A stretch of 64,000 bases of DNA from Marinobacter salarius (GCA_000831005.1 CP007152.1:3286001-3350000); one strand, 5' to 3'; shown: positions 37,999 to 49,409, counted from the stretch's first letter. Made by a program: numbers and translations. Notes: generated by a model from the sequence alone, not told the origin.

Positions 37999-40900
37999 TT
38001 AGTGAACCGCTTCGGTGTCAGCGAACATCAGCCGATGAAAAGCTTCCTCAATCAGCTGGATACGCGCCTGCTCCATGGGTTCACCTTTGCGGGACCGGGG
38101 AATACTGATGTTGTGGTCACCGTTCACATAAAGAACATCGATTTCGTCGTCCTGGCTCTCGGTCAGGCGGATAGAGAGCTTCTCGATCAGTACCGCATCC
38201 AGTACGGCATTGTCCTTCTGGATGCCATCACCCTGACCATCAATGACCGACGGTAGGTTTCTCCATACCACCAACACCTGCTGACCTGTTCGGTTCGTGC
38301 CGTAGACGGTTCGGAACCACCACTTACCGGTTTCACTGCGCTTAACCTTAGCCTGCCAGCGGCCGTATTCGCCTTGGTTCAGCTCAGCCTCGAAGTGAAT
38401 TGGTGCAGCGATATGCTCTACCTTCAAGCCCAGCAGATAGTTGAAGGTTTCGAGCAAGTCCACATTGACTGGCTGGGTTTCATCACCACTGGCGGAACGG
38501 ACATTAAGTTCGTACTGGTTCGGGTCTAGAAACTGACGAGTATTTAATAACGACTTGGAATCGCGAGTTTCGACTTCCAGTAGATAATTCATCACATATG
38601 CTTGCCGGGCGTCGGATTGATCGGACCCGTCAGGCTCGTTCAGCAGCTGTTGTTGCCCCGATGCACGATTAAGCGTCAAATTTCCAAGGGCATCTTCGTA
38701 ACTTTCAAGGGACATATACTTAAAAAAATGCGAGATTCCACGAGGATCCTTTGGAATTTCGCTCTCCCATTCGCTTGAATATGAGGCTTTCTTGACTCTA
38801 GGGACGACTAACGAACGGAAGTGCTCGCCCATCTCCACTAACAGGTATTTTCTCGTAAGATTTAGCTCTGTGATGATGGCATGAGCAGTGCTCCCACTGC
38901 CCGCGAAGTAGTCTAAAACCACATCTCCTGGCGAGGACAAATAATTAATCAATCGTCCTAAGCTTGGTGATCTTTGGGGTTTTCAAAAGCGCGACTACCA
39001 AACATTCCTTTTTGTACATCGTTAGAAGGCTGCGAATGTCGGTAAAAGACGCTCCCCATGACTTGAAGAACACCTTCATTATCAGCTTCGTCTCCACCAT
39101 CGATATAAAGATAAGACTTATAAATAGGGGGTTGAGTATGGTCTTCGCGGAATTCAACAAAGCCTTCTCTTACCTTCTCCTTCATCGTTTCTTCAATAAA
39201 ACGCCAGCCAGCATCAGGAACTTTGCAGGGTTGGCCAGTTATTGGATGAATGAGATCGTAACGAGGACCTCCTCCTCCAGGCCAAGTAATATTATTATCC
39301 CTCCATATCCCCCTCGCATCGACGTGCCACGAACGAGCATACTTCTTGGCAGGAGAATCTTTGGGAAGACCCGCATAAAAATTCTTTAAATCAGCTGAAG
39401 CTGATTTATAGTCAGTCCCATGCTTCTTCTTTATTTCCATGTATTTATTGATGATGGGACGAATGCCGGGTTTAGGTTCCCGCCAAGGAACACATTTATC
39501 CTCTACCGAATTTTTGTTCCTAGCCCAAACCAGAATGTAATCATGCCCAATTGAAAATCTACGGCTATCATTTTTCGTCCCTTCTCCCATACAAGCTCCG
39601 CAATACGATTTTTCTCCCCAAACGTATTAGAGAGCGAAGACGAAAGTCCTGGATGCTCCTCAATTCCCACTGAGACCGAGATGGTTCCAGTGTCCTTGAG
39701 CATTGATTTGGCTTGCGAATTCGACTGAGCTATGAGTGTTTGCCAGCTTGAATGCTGATACCCATCCTTATAAAGAAACCCATCACCACCGGTGTTATAC
39801 GGGGGATCAATGTAAGCGCACTTGACACTATCGCTGTAACGTATTTTGAGCATATTCAGTGCTTGAAAATTGTCTGAATTGACCAGCAGCCCATTACACT
39901 GCTCGTCTAGATCATCAATTCCTGCTAACAAAGCCTCTTTTAACCCGGCACCGAAATGCACTGTATCCACCATCATATATCTATACTCAGGCTTTGCCAG
40001 AAGCTCTCCCCAGCCCAAAGACGCTCGATCTTCCTTCAGTTGCCCAAGATCGATTTTATAAAGCCGCTCCCAATCTTTAAGTAGATGCTCATTGTTAAAA
40101 GCTTTAGCCAGCAACTCCGGCTGATCCTCGAGCCGGTCCAGCGTAATGCAGTAGTTAGCTTCGGTTACAAACTTCTTTTTTAACCACAGCTTCTTCTGAA
40201 AATTCTCAAGCTGAGAAAGAAACGCAATTATCTTCTCTCCCAGGGAACGAATCACATCGATCTTGCTAAGCAACGGCGCGAGCCTTGCCGTATCGTTTTT
40301 CAACGAAGCAATATCACTCCAGTCCAACAACTCATTTTTGATGTAGAAATCGAGCTCACGAGTTAGGAACCCACCGAGATCCTTGTGGATGAAATAATCA
40401 AAAGTATTCTTCTTGGTGTAGTTGTTCAGTTGTCCAGCCAACATTGAATAATCAGCCCGGCTGCCATCAGCCTTACGGTAAGATTTTGCCAGCGCACTTT
40501 TCCAAGGCTCAGACAAATCAGAGGCTGCCCCAAGAAGCCTTTCTTCAGCAACTGCTCTGAGCGCATCTTGTGTCGGTGGCTTCTTCTGGGCTGCAGCCGT
40601 CGCCTTCTTTTTCTCGGCTTCCGTCCAGTCACTTTCCGTTGCCGGCCGGAACATGAACCGACATTGCAGGTCAGTGTACTGCTCACCGTGTTCGGTTGCT
40701 TCGCCTTCTATCAGCTCAAACGGGTCCTCCACATCCAGCACGAAGACCCGGCGACTATCAGCAGATTCCTTGTTGTTGTCTTTGGCACCGGCTTCAGCAT
40801 CCACCAGCTTGAAATGAACCCGCATGGGATCTTCGCCGGGGCCGGCATCCGGGTTCAGGCGAAAGCTGTAATCCCGCAAGGTTTCGCTGCTTTTGATGTA

Positions 40901-41395
40901 ATACTGATCTTTGTTGGCCCAGTGCAGCACTACCTCTTCCCCCTGGTAGGGAATAGCGTAGGTGCCGTCTTTGTATACCCGGCGTGACAGGAAGTCGCCC
41001 TCGTTGTAGTAACGGCTGAAAAAGGTGAGCAACGCGTCGTAGACTTCGCCCTCTTCGCGTGCCAAGTCAAAGTCGTCTCTCAACTTAGCTTTCAGTTCCT
41101 GTACATACTCGTTCGTTTCCGGATTCACCTTGGCTTTTTCTAACCCTTCAACCGTCTCTTGAAGCTCCTTCTCAATTGCAGTTTTATCTTGGCTGGCAAA
41201 GTCCTGGAACGCCTTTTGGGTAATGCTGGGCAGGTCCTTCTCAATAAAACGGTTAACATCGTCCTTGCGGGCATGCATGATGCGATAGAGCCCAAAATCT
41301 AGTTCCGGCTGATTGAGCTGGAACATTTCGCGCAAAAGGTCGGCGAATTTCTGTCGACGTTGCTGGGCTTTTAACTGCTGTGTCGCGTGACTCAT
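37999..41395 (-). CDS. mod: Type III-like adenine-specific DNA methyltransferase Mod
   Basis: About 1132 residues after two repairs. The N-terminal 480 residues are a helical domain not found in short Mod proteins. Then motif IV YIDPPYNTGGDGF (near 39787-39815), a target-recognition region, and motif I LDYFAGSGSTAHA (near 38888-38912). This order is that of the beta class of N6-adenine methylases. Frame breaks at the T5 run 39571-39575 (restores VWEKGRKNDSRRFSIGHDYILVW) and GG 38966-38967 (restores KDHPSLGRLINYL). The recognition region at about 38940-39640 is distinctly AT-rich compared with the rest, as expected for an exchanged specificity module. It methylates the host site and with Res gives restriction. 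Confidence 0.88.
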
Positions 41396-41494
41396 GGTAT
41401 TCCCTGTTTAAAAATCGAACTTGGCAGGTCAGAAATGCTGAGGGATTCTCCCACAAATAGCTGGGAGATTGTTAATCGAACTGACAGCTAAAGA

Positions 41495-44366
41495 TCAGGC
41501 TAGGCGCCATCGAATTCGAAACAGGTGATGGGTGCTACTGCTCTGATGCATCTGGCGCTCCAGCGCATCAATTAAGGCATCCCTGCGGGCTTCTATCTCG
41601 TCTTCCACATCGAATATTTCCTGTCGCTGCCGGCGCTGCAACTTGCTAAGACGCTTAATCTCTTCTTGAGCATGCTTCTGATCTTCAACACTCTCTGCGA
41701 GGCGGGACTGGCGCTTTGCCTCTTTGATCTGGGTTTTGGCGTCCTCGAGTTTTTGCTCGGCACTCAACAACTGGTCGTCCGCCCAGGCTTCGAGCTTGGT
41801 CCGCTCCCGCTGGAAGTATTCGTTGTTCTCGTCAAGCAATCGGCTGAGCCGGGCATCCAGTTGCCGGGTGACGGTTTCACTTAGCTGGCGTCCAGCTTGC
41901 TGACCAGGGCCGCCAAGGTCGTTGCTCAGCACCTCACCCTGCAGCCGGAAAATGAGTTCGCACTGCTCTTCATCCAGAAGCTGTCCGTCATCCGTGACAG
42001 CGGTAAAAACCAGGTGTTCTTCACGCTGAAAGCTTTGCAGCTCAAGCAAATTCAGTTCAAGCCATCCGGATTTTTCCGGCAGATTCTGGAGTGCGGAAAG
42101 TTTCGCCTCGTGATCAGACAGCTTGAACACCATTTCCGTTACCGGCGTTTCCAGCCTGCGACCTGTGTCCAAAACGTACTCACCGAGGGGATGACTTAAC
42201 CGATAGAGGTGGGCGTGGTCTGACGGTTTCTCGCCCTTTCGGATCAGCTCGTAAGATCCGGTGGGCACCTTGGTTAACGGACTTTCGTTCAACTCAAATG
42301 CCAGGCGGCTCTCATCAAAGGTTGCGAAGGGGGAAAGTTGATGCCTGGTGAGCTGCCAGAAGAGGCGACTTACCCGGTCGAGCTGCTGCTCTGCTCTCTC
42401 GCGCTGGATCTTCAGCAAGTCATGGATTTGGGCATCGAAATGCTCCAGAAGCTTTTCCTGAGTCTCTTGCATTCGCCGGTTGATGCTTTCTTCCAGTTCC
42501 TTTTGGAGATCATTGAAGGCCTGCTCGATTTGGGCCTGAGACCGGCAGGTGTCGTAAATGGCCGCTATGCGCTTCTCGAAGTCGACGCCGGACTCGATTC
42601 GGCCCAGCACTTCGTCTGACGCACCAAACAGGCCATCAAACAAGTGAAACTTCTCACTGAGCAGTTCAAGAACCCGCCGATCTGCCCCATTCTTTTGGTT
42701 GAGGAAGTTGATGACGACGACATCAAATTTCTGCCCGTAGCGATGGCAGCGCCCGATGCGCTGCTCTACTCGCTGAGGGTTCCAGGGCAGATCATAATTG
42801 ACGACAAGGCTGCAGAACTGAAGGTTCACGCCCTCTGCTGCGGCTTCGGTGGCAATGAGTATTTCTGCATCGTCCCTGAAGTGATCGATAATCGCTGTGC
42901 GCCGGTCAACTGCAGGGCTACCGGTAACCTGATCAGAACCTTCGTTACGCGTGAGCCAGCGCTTGTAAATCGCCTGCGTAGTGCTGGAATTATTGGTACC
43001 ACTGAATGTGGCGACCTTACCGAGGTAGCATGGCGCTCCAGGTACTTGAGCAGATAATCCTGGGTTCGCCGGCTTTCTGTGAAGATAACGGCCTTACGCT
43101 CCGCCCCCATTTCCGTCATGTGGCTGAAGCCCTGTTCCAGCGCATTCAGCAGAGCCCCGGATTTAGCGTCTTCGGTGATCCTATGCGCCAGGTCCAGATA
43201 TTGTTCCAGTTCAGCAATCTCACCACGGAGGCGGTCCAGTTGTATGGGCTCACCCGGTTGTTCAACCTGGTAATCGCCCTCCCCGTCAGCAGCTTCATCG
43301 AGGAGGTCGTCTTCTACATCCTCACTACCGATCAGCTTCTCCAGCCAATTGTCCTCATCCTCCTGAGTTTGCTCCAGCCTTTTCAGCCGTTCGATCATTG
43401 TCTCAAGCGTATTGATAATGGCACTCGTTGATGACGCCAGCAGTTTCCTGACCACCAGAGTGACCAGGTGGCGCTGTTGCTGGGGTACGCCGTAAGTGTT
43501 CTCACGCTGCAGGTAAGCAGAGACAAGGTGGTAGAGCCGCAGCTCGTCTTCCGATGGGGCGAAGGGAATCGTGATGGCGCGTCGTTGTGTGTAGCGGATG
43601 TACTCCAGAACCTGTTTACGCAAGGTCCGTTTGGTGAACTCCTGAAGCCGTTCCTTCAGACCTTCCAGGTCTTCTCCACCGCGCAGATACTGACGACGGA
43701 AGCTGAGCGCATCGCCAAACAGTTGGCTGTCAATGACCGTCGACAGGCCGTACAGCTCCATCAAGGAATTCTGTAGTGGTGTTGCCGTTAGCAGCAGCTT
43801 GTTGCATGCGCCGAAGGCTTCTTTGATAGCCTGGCCAGTACGGTGACTTTCCCGGTGAGCGTTACGGAGTTTGTGGGCTTCGTCGAATACCACCAGATCC
43901 CACGGCGTAAGCCGCAGCTTCTCCGACATTCTCGCGGCAAAATTGTAAGAAATGACGTTAACGCCGGGCTGGTCGAACGGGTCTGCCACCCCCTGCTTAC
44001 GCAACTCCTTATAGGTTCGGGCATCCAGAACCTGCGAGGGCAGATGAAATTTCTCTGCCAGCTCGTTTGCCCACTGCTTACGCAAAGCCGCAGGACAGAC
44101 GACGATCAGTCTTCGTCTGCGTTCTGCCCAGTACTGTGCCAGCACCAGGGCAGCCTCAATGGTCTTACCCAGTCCAACCTCGTCCGCCAGGATCACACCT
44201 TTTACCAAGGGATTCTGCAAAGCGAAGAGCGCGGCATCGATCTGGTGGGGGTTCAGGTCTACTGAGGCATCGAACAGCGACTGGGTCAGACGACCAACGT
44301 CACCACCACGCGTTGCCTGGTGAGTTCGTAGGCAAAATACTTGGCGTGGTAGTCCGTTATGGGCAT
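41495..44366 (-). CDS. SNF2-family DEAD/DEAH-box helicase of the restriction cluster
   Basis: About 958 residues. I place the start at 44366, where MPITDYHAKYFAYELT opens the protein in the way usual for this family. One missing base at 44319-44320 joins it to GGDVGRLTQSLFDASVDLNPHQ. Walker A DEVGLGKTIEAALVL, DEAH box VVFDEAHKLRN, SATP-type LLLTATPLQNS, and, after a second break near 43028 (restores LERHGYLGKVATFSG), the second RecA half with EAAAEGVNLQFCSLVVNYDLPW and QRIGRCHRYGQ. A long coiled-coil C-terminus follows. It is a DNA translocase and has no nuclease motif that I can see. Confidence 0.86.
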
Positions 44367-44451
44367 TGGTTACTTCCTTATTTACGACGAGAATACCCAA
44401 ACTGTAGCCTGCTAACGGCAAGAATCAACAGTAGCGGTCGCTTACCCAGAA

Positions 44452-46783
44452 TCACTGTTGCTGCATGCTCGCTACCAAACCTTTGTAGTGTCCTTCATCC
44501 AGAGCGTGCATAAGCTCCAATAGGTCAGAGAACACCTGGGGAGCTTCGCTGAGCGTTGAGAGGTCGTGCTCCGGATCAGCAACACGATCGTGATGAGAAT
44601 GAACATGTAAAAAACGCAATAGGCGGGTTTTCTTTGCCGGATCAAACTCAACCTTAGACATCAACAAACCAAGAGCGGGCTTTCCACCTGGAAATTTGAA
44701 GCTCAAGAAAGTTTCCAATAGCCGCCGGCCCACGTTCGGAAGCACGTAATACTGGTCGAGAGGCGCAGCCTCTGTACTTTGAGCGACGGACCAGATCTGC
44801 TTAAAGAGATAATGGTACTCGGATTCGTAATTAGCGAGTAAAGGGTCAAGTGGAACCAGCGACGAGGACCGGTTTCCTTCGGCCCATTTTGGTTCGAGAA
44901 GGTACATGTGAGCGTTCAGCGCATTTTTCTTCCTTCCGCGGTTCATATGGTCGAACCAATTTCGAACTAACCGGAAGAGCTGAAAATTATGCGTGAGAAT
45001 GAACAGTTGCGCGGCTTCTGCTGTTTTCGTTTTCATGAAACTGAAAGCGCTATACAGTGAGTTTGCATCCAAACTCGATATTGGATCATCTATCACGATT
45101 ATCGCTTCTGTAAGATCCAAGCTCTCATCCTCGAGCGTTTTCAGAAAATACATGAAAGCTATAGCAGTTCTCTCGCCCTCGCTCAGATGATAAGCCGGTT
45201 CTCCATGGCGAAATAAACGATACCCAGAGTCAGACGTCTCGAATGTCAGTTCTCGCCGCCCAAGGTATGCCGCCACCTCTTCGTTTAATTCCTCGGCAGC
45301 TTTTAGGTGATGACGCATATCTTCTTCGAGTTTGGTGATCTTGCCTCTCTTCTTATCTCGTTCCCTTCCTTTCTCAACAATGTTGGAACCCAGGTGGCTC
45401 AAATCAGTCTTGTATTGTTGATACTCATCGAGTGACTCGAGAACCATGTCATCTGCCACACGGTTCATCGCGTCTTGGACTTGTTGCTCAAATGATGAGC
45501 TGTGGCGATTGTGCTGGTCGATCAACCTATTGATCCGGTCGATGACCTCAAGCCCAAGTTGTGCTGCGATATTCTGCGAGGCATCCAGCGCTATGCTGAG
45601 GGTTTTGAGTAACCAGTTAGAGTCTTTTGCTGCAGTCGAGAATGCGAATAGAAAATCTCGAAGCTCCATTCGCTCAAAGGGATTTTCACGCTTTTTCTTG
45701 AGCGCTGATGCCAAGGATTCAAGGAAAGTAACAACGCTTTTTTTATTTGATCTCCACTGTCCAGAATATTTTTCGAAGTCAGCCTGGAGGTGTTGATAAA
45801 GCAATGCTGTGGCAGGAAGCTCAAAGCCATTGACTGCTTTGATCGAAGACTCGATATTCTGGATTTGACCGTCCAGTACCGTTTGAAACCGATTTAGCTC
45901 ATCATTGAAATGGGCTTCCAGATCTTCCAGACGCCTTTCAGGGAGACTCTGTTTACAAAACAGGCAACGGTCTGTTTCGGAATGATGTTTATGGAGAGTC
46001 AGGCCAGATTGAACCCACTGTCCAAGCTTGGGGTTGTCGCGCAGCTCCTCGATAACCGATGCCGTTATTGACTTCCCCAGTAACAGCTCGACTCTTTGGG
46101 TCAGTTCCATGAACTTAATCGAAGGCAGCGTAACGTTAGGAACAGCTCATTGGTTGAGAACGTGTAACCCCCAACAGTCTTTCCTTTTCTGCTTCGTCCA
46201 AGCGGGCAGGACTATCGATCAACAGCTCCTGTGCCCGACTTTCGAACGCTGGACGATTGTAATTGTTGAATCGGCCTCCGGGCCTGGTAAAAGCATCTTT
46301 GATGGCGGAGGCTCTCTCTCGGCAGAATTTTTCAAACGCCCTCTCGTTACTGGTTTTCTGGGAACTGAGAGTATTTAGCTCTGCAACGATTTCTTCCACC
46401 TCGGACCTCAACTCCGAGATTCTTTTCTTCTTTTCAATAGAGTCTTCACCGAGATAGAAAACAGGAGCCAGCTCCTGCTGCGCCGGATCTTCAAAGATGG
46501 CGTGTTCGATGTAGCTGCGATTGAATACCCGGACCGGCGGAATGGAGCTTATTTGAGGCAATTTTCCGTTTACCGTTTCACCCCCGAACTCGAAGTTCAA
46601 TGACAATGCACTGGCCCCACGCCGATGCTCAAGATCCGAAAAAATACTCGTCAAAGTCGTTTTTCCGCTTCCATTCAAGCCGTAAATCAGATTAAAGCGC
46701 GCAAAGTCATCAAGGTTCTCCGGCCACTCGAAGTCTTTGAAAATTCGGAATCCCTTAATGTCTTTGATCTTCGTTAAACGCAT
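44452..46783 (-). CDS. AAA ATPase of the PrrC/RloC type (AAA_13), possible anticodon nuclease
   Basis: About 777 residues. The N-terminal P-loop is NLIYGLNGSGKTTLTSIFSD. A CxxC pair follows as DRCLFCKQSLPERR (about 45955-45970), a zinc-hook-type motif. Long coiled coils come next, then the ABC signature YHLSEGERTAIAFMYFL and Walker B IIVIDDPISSLDANS with THNFQLFRL. The C-terminus has GRRLLETFLSF followed by RFLHVHSHHD. Arg and Glu are spaced by four, with His about 36 residues on, close to the Arg320-Glu324-His356 triad of PrrC. Two missing bases in the G5 run 46168-46172 and at 46136-46137 restore GGYTFSTNELF and LNVTLPSIKFMELT. It is first in the operon. Nuclease activity is inferred. Confidence 0.78.
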
Positions 46784-46955
46784 CCTGCCCTTCCTGAGTT
46801 TACTGCCAAATCCAGAAAATTATGTGTGATGAATACTGAATGATTAACCAACTGAAACCAAGATCCTGGGCTAATTCCGACTCCGACGAACTGATCGCAA
46901 TCTATACAGCAGAGAATCACCTAAAATCCCTACAGATGACATAGGGGTCGGAGAA

Positions 46956-47815
46956 ATGCAGTCAGAATCGGACGATAGCAGGCTCGAGAGAGACCGAGAG
47001 GGGCTGTTCCACCTTGTTTGGTCCATGCCCAGTGAGCAAGTCGCTGCAAAGCTTGGGATTTCAGGTCCTGCACTCACGAAACGATGCACCAAGCTTGGCA
47101 TTCCCAAACCACCTCGTGGGTACTCGGCGAGATTCAAGGGTAATCCAGATCACCCTATTCCACCGATGACTGCGTATATAGACGTGGTGAGGGCTCAACT
47201 AAAGCAAAAAACTATCCACCCTGGACTTCATTTATCAGAGCGGAAAAAGGAACTGTTCGAAAGGGCTGCTGAGACCATCCTGAACCAGAATCCCCAGTTG
47301 GGGCGATTCGAGTTCAAAGGGTCAATGCTTACACAAATTGAGCCCTCGCTGGCCTCATCAGTGTTAACCAGCGCGGTCAAACACTTTGAAGAGTTCCTCC
47401 CCAAAACACCATTTGTATCTGCACGACAAGTTGCTGCCGGTCTAATGGATGCCCTTTTGCCACTGGTCGCCAAGAATGTTTTGGTCTTCCCTAAATCTGA
47501 AAAATACAGTTACCGATCCGAGAACGATTTCGTGGTGGTACGCATTTCCGAGGAACTCCTTCGCCATCTTGCGAACGCCAATCGATTAGTTGGTGAGCTG
47601 CAACTGGCCTTCTCAGCAATCCCCCTGAATAGCTCTGAGTATTGCCAGAGCGTTCGGTATACCTTTTCGCCGAAATCGTATTGGATCGCCAAAGCCGATC
47701 TTTGCGTGTCGGGAACACATGCTTGGCTCCGGATTGAGCAACAGTCACCCGCCGAGGTCTATGAGACGGATCAGGTTCCAATTGATCACCTGGGACCGCT
47801 ATCTTTTTTACCTGA
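46956..47815 (+). CDS. Helix-turn-helix protein divergent from the defence operon
   Basis: About 286 residues. ATG follows GGAG. The first 60 residues contain a helix-turn-helix: REGLFHLVWSMPSEQVAAKL, then GISGPALTKRCTKLGIPKPP and RGYSARFKG. This type of HTH is often seen in proteins encoded beside restriction systems. The rest shows no known domain. In the literal frame the ORF runs on to 48134 through a terminator and into the neighbour on the other strand. One extra T in the T6 run 47804-47809 gives SFFT and a stop at 47813-47815, just before the terminator. I prefer that end. It may regulate the island (inference). Confidence 0.6.
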
Positions 47816-47882
47816 ACGGCAGCGCACTACTCACATCGACCCAGAGGTTCGAATATACCGAGAAGACTGGAATCTACTACCC

Positions 47883-47917
47883 AAAAACCCCCGCGGCTTC
47901 GCCGACGGGGGTTTTTT
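47883..47917. terminator. Bidirectional intrinsic terminator
   Basis: AAAAACCCCCG and CGGGGGTTTTTT form a GC-rich stem with an inner CGG/CCG pair and flanking A- and T-tracts, so it reads as a terminator on both strands. It directly follows the stop of the receiver gene on the minus strand and ends transcription of the HTH gene on the plus strand. Confidence 0.85.
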
Positions 47918-48659
47918 ATTGCCTGCTCACTTCCTCGAGTTCAACCAGGCTACCTACGATTTCCTGCATAACGACCAATTGCTCGTTCAGGCTTTCAAGT
48001 ATCATCGACAGATCTCTCAATTCCAGGCCGAAGAAGAGAACGATACCTGCGAGGCCGGCGACACTGCCAATCGCCAGCCACTTCAGTCGGTTGCGCTGCC
48101 TGTCAAGACCTTCCTGATGCATGGCTTCCAATAGGGCAACACTTTTGCGCAGCTGCCTGAGTTCGTCGTGCGTTTCCTCATAGGCGATCTCCAGGGTGGC
48201 GAGCCGTCCTGTCAGTCGTCTTGTGTAGCTTTGTTCAATGAGTTCGCCAGTGGTATTGTCGATTGGCGACAGACTAGGCAAGGTGGAGGCATCTGTCAGG
48301 ATAGCCTCGATAGTGGTAAGGAGTTGTTCCCGATCAACCTGTTTGCCAATCACACCAGCGGCACCACGGGCCTTGGCATCCTGACGATAACGCTCCGCGC
48401 TTTGCGATGTGTACATGAAAACCGGGATGTGCCGTAGCTCAGAGTCCGCCTTGATCACATCCAGGGCTTCCAAGCCGTTCATTCCGGGCAAGAGGTGGTC
48501 CAGGAAAACCAGGTCGAAAGCCTCTTCACGTAACTGTGTGAGGCCTTCCTCAGCGCTGGCGACGCCTTTTGTCGTCAGGTCGGCGCGTTCCAGCAGGCGG
48601 GCCAGGATGATGCGTGCCGTCGACGAATCATCGACAATTAAAGCGTGACCTCGAGCCAT
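47916..48659 (-). CDS. Response regulator receiver with C-terminal membrane anchor
   Basis: A 247-residue protein. The receiver domain spans about 1-120: ALIVDDSSTARIILARLLER, phospho-acceptor Asp in LVFLDHLLPGMNG, Thr in FMYTSQS and Lys in GVIGKQVDR. A coiled-coil linker follows, then one membrane helix (WLAIGSVAGLAGIVLFFGLEL, about 196-216) and a short tail. A receiver tied to the membrane by its C-terminus is uncommon, and there is no DNA-binding output. It is last in a signalling operon and probably acts by protein contact at the inner membrane. Confidence 0.8.
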   Translation of the reverse strand: MARGHALIVDDSSTARIILARLLERADLTTKGVASAEEGLTQLREEAFDLVFLDHLLPGMNGLEALDVIKADSELRHIPVFMYTSQSAERYRQDAKARGAAGVIGKQVDREQLLTTIEAILTDASTLPSLSPIDNTTGELIEQSYTRRLTGRLATLEIAYEETHDELRQLRKSVALLEAMHQEGLDRQRNRLKWLAIGSVAGLAGIVLFFGLELRDLSMILESLNEQLVVMQEIVGSLVELEEVSRQ

Positions 48660-48692
48660 TGGTTCCCTTCCTGAAGTATTGGCTGTGTTCCA

Positions 48693-49409
48693 TCATGGCA
48701 GCCAGATCTCGAATACGCCACCGCCCAGGCGGCCATCATTGTGCAGCTTGATATATCCATGGCGGTCACCATTGCTATGAAGCTGGGCAACCGATGATGC
48801 GAAGAACAACCCAAGGCTGGTACTTCCACTGTTGAAGTTCAGGGATTTGAAGCTGGGCGTTCCATTGTGCTGCATGTTTTCCGGGTATCCGTCGCCGTCA
48901 TCTTCCACGCCAATAACCAGAAAATCATTATGCATCGCCGCTGTCAGCTTGATCATACTCTTGGTGTATCGGATGGCGTTGTTGATGGTGTTGTTGAGTA
49001 CACCGGTCAGCAGGTCCTCATCGAAGAAGCCATTGATATCATCGGATTCGATCGCCAGCTTGATCCCCATGCCCTCAAGAAGCGGCGTATGGCGTGCCAT
49101 TTGCTGTGCCAGGAAGTCCGGAACGAAGTGCTCCTCAACATGTGCGGACAGGTTGTTTTCGCCGAGCCTGTAGATGCCCAGCAACTGCACCAGATCGTTG
49201 TGCATGCGTTCGGCTTCATACTGCAGGGTGTTGAAGCGGGGAGAATCGCCGATGGTGTCTGTCTGCTCCTGGCGAAGCTCATCCAGGGAGTTCAGCAACA
49301 TGCCCAGCGAATTCTTCATGTCATGGACGGCTGAGGCCAGCACCATTGAAAAGTCGATGCTCTGTGTACCTCGGGGGTGAGTCAACTCATCATGGTCATT
49401 GGTGGTCAT
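48693..49409 (-). CDS. Small sensor-type histidine kinase
   Basis: A 238-residue protein with a HisKA-like dimerisation helix carrying H-box SAVHDMKNSLGMLLNSL, and a HATPase domain: N-box NNTINNAIRYT, G1 VEDDGDGYPEN, G2 STSLGLFFASSVAQLH. It has no membrane segment or sensor domain, so it probably takes its input from another protein. The start overlaps the stop of the receiver-TPR gene (ATGA). Likely partner of the two neighbouring receivers. Confidence 0.82.
   Translation of the reverse strand: MTTNDHDELTHPRGTQSIDFSMVLASAVHDMKNSLGMLLNSLDELRQEQTDTIGDSPRFNTLQYEAERMHNDLVQLLGIYRLGENNLSAHVEEHFVPDFLAQQMARHTPLLEGMGIKLAIESDDINGFFDEDLLTGVLNNTINNAIRYTKSMIKLTAAMHNDFLVIGVEDDGDGYPENMQHNGTPSFKSLNFNSGSTSLGLFFASSVAQLHSNGDRHGYIKLHNDGRLGGGVFEIWLP

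Larger units (their letters stand above)
34641..47815. other. Defence island: Res, Mod, SNF2 helicase, AAA/ACNase-like and HTH genes
   Basis: Five genes inserted between an ordinary SDR gene and a signalling operon. Four are on the minus strand in transcription order AAA ATPase, SNF2 helicase, Mod, Res, with gaps of roughly 85, 99 and 10 bases. The fifth, an HTH gene, is divergent. By eye, the region reads less GC-rich than its flanks, most clearly inside mod. No integrase, tRNA or flanking direct repeat was seen. The right edge coincides with a bidirectional terminator at 47883-47917. Confidence 0.7.

Noticed and set aside
39571..39575. Phase-variable homopolymer tract switching mod
   Set aside because: The tract is only five bases, too short for slipped-strand switching, and the same kind of break occurs in many housekeeping genes here.
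34641..47815. DISARM or BREX system
   Set aside because: No DrmA, DrmB or DrmC proteins and no PglZ or BrxC are present. Only the SNF2 helicase and methylase are shared with DISARM class 1.
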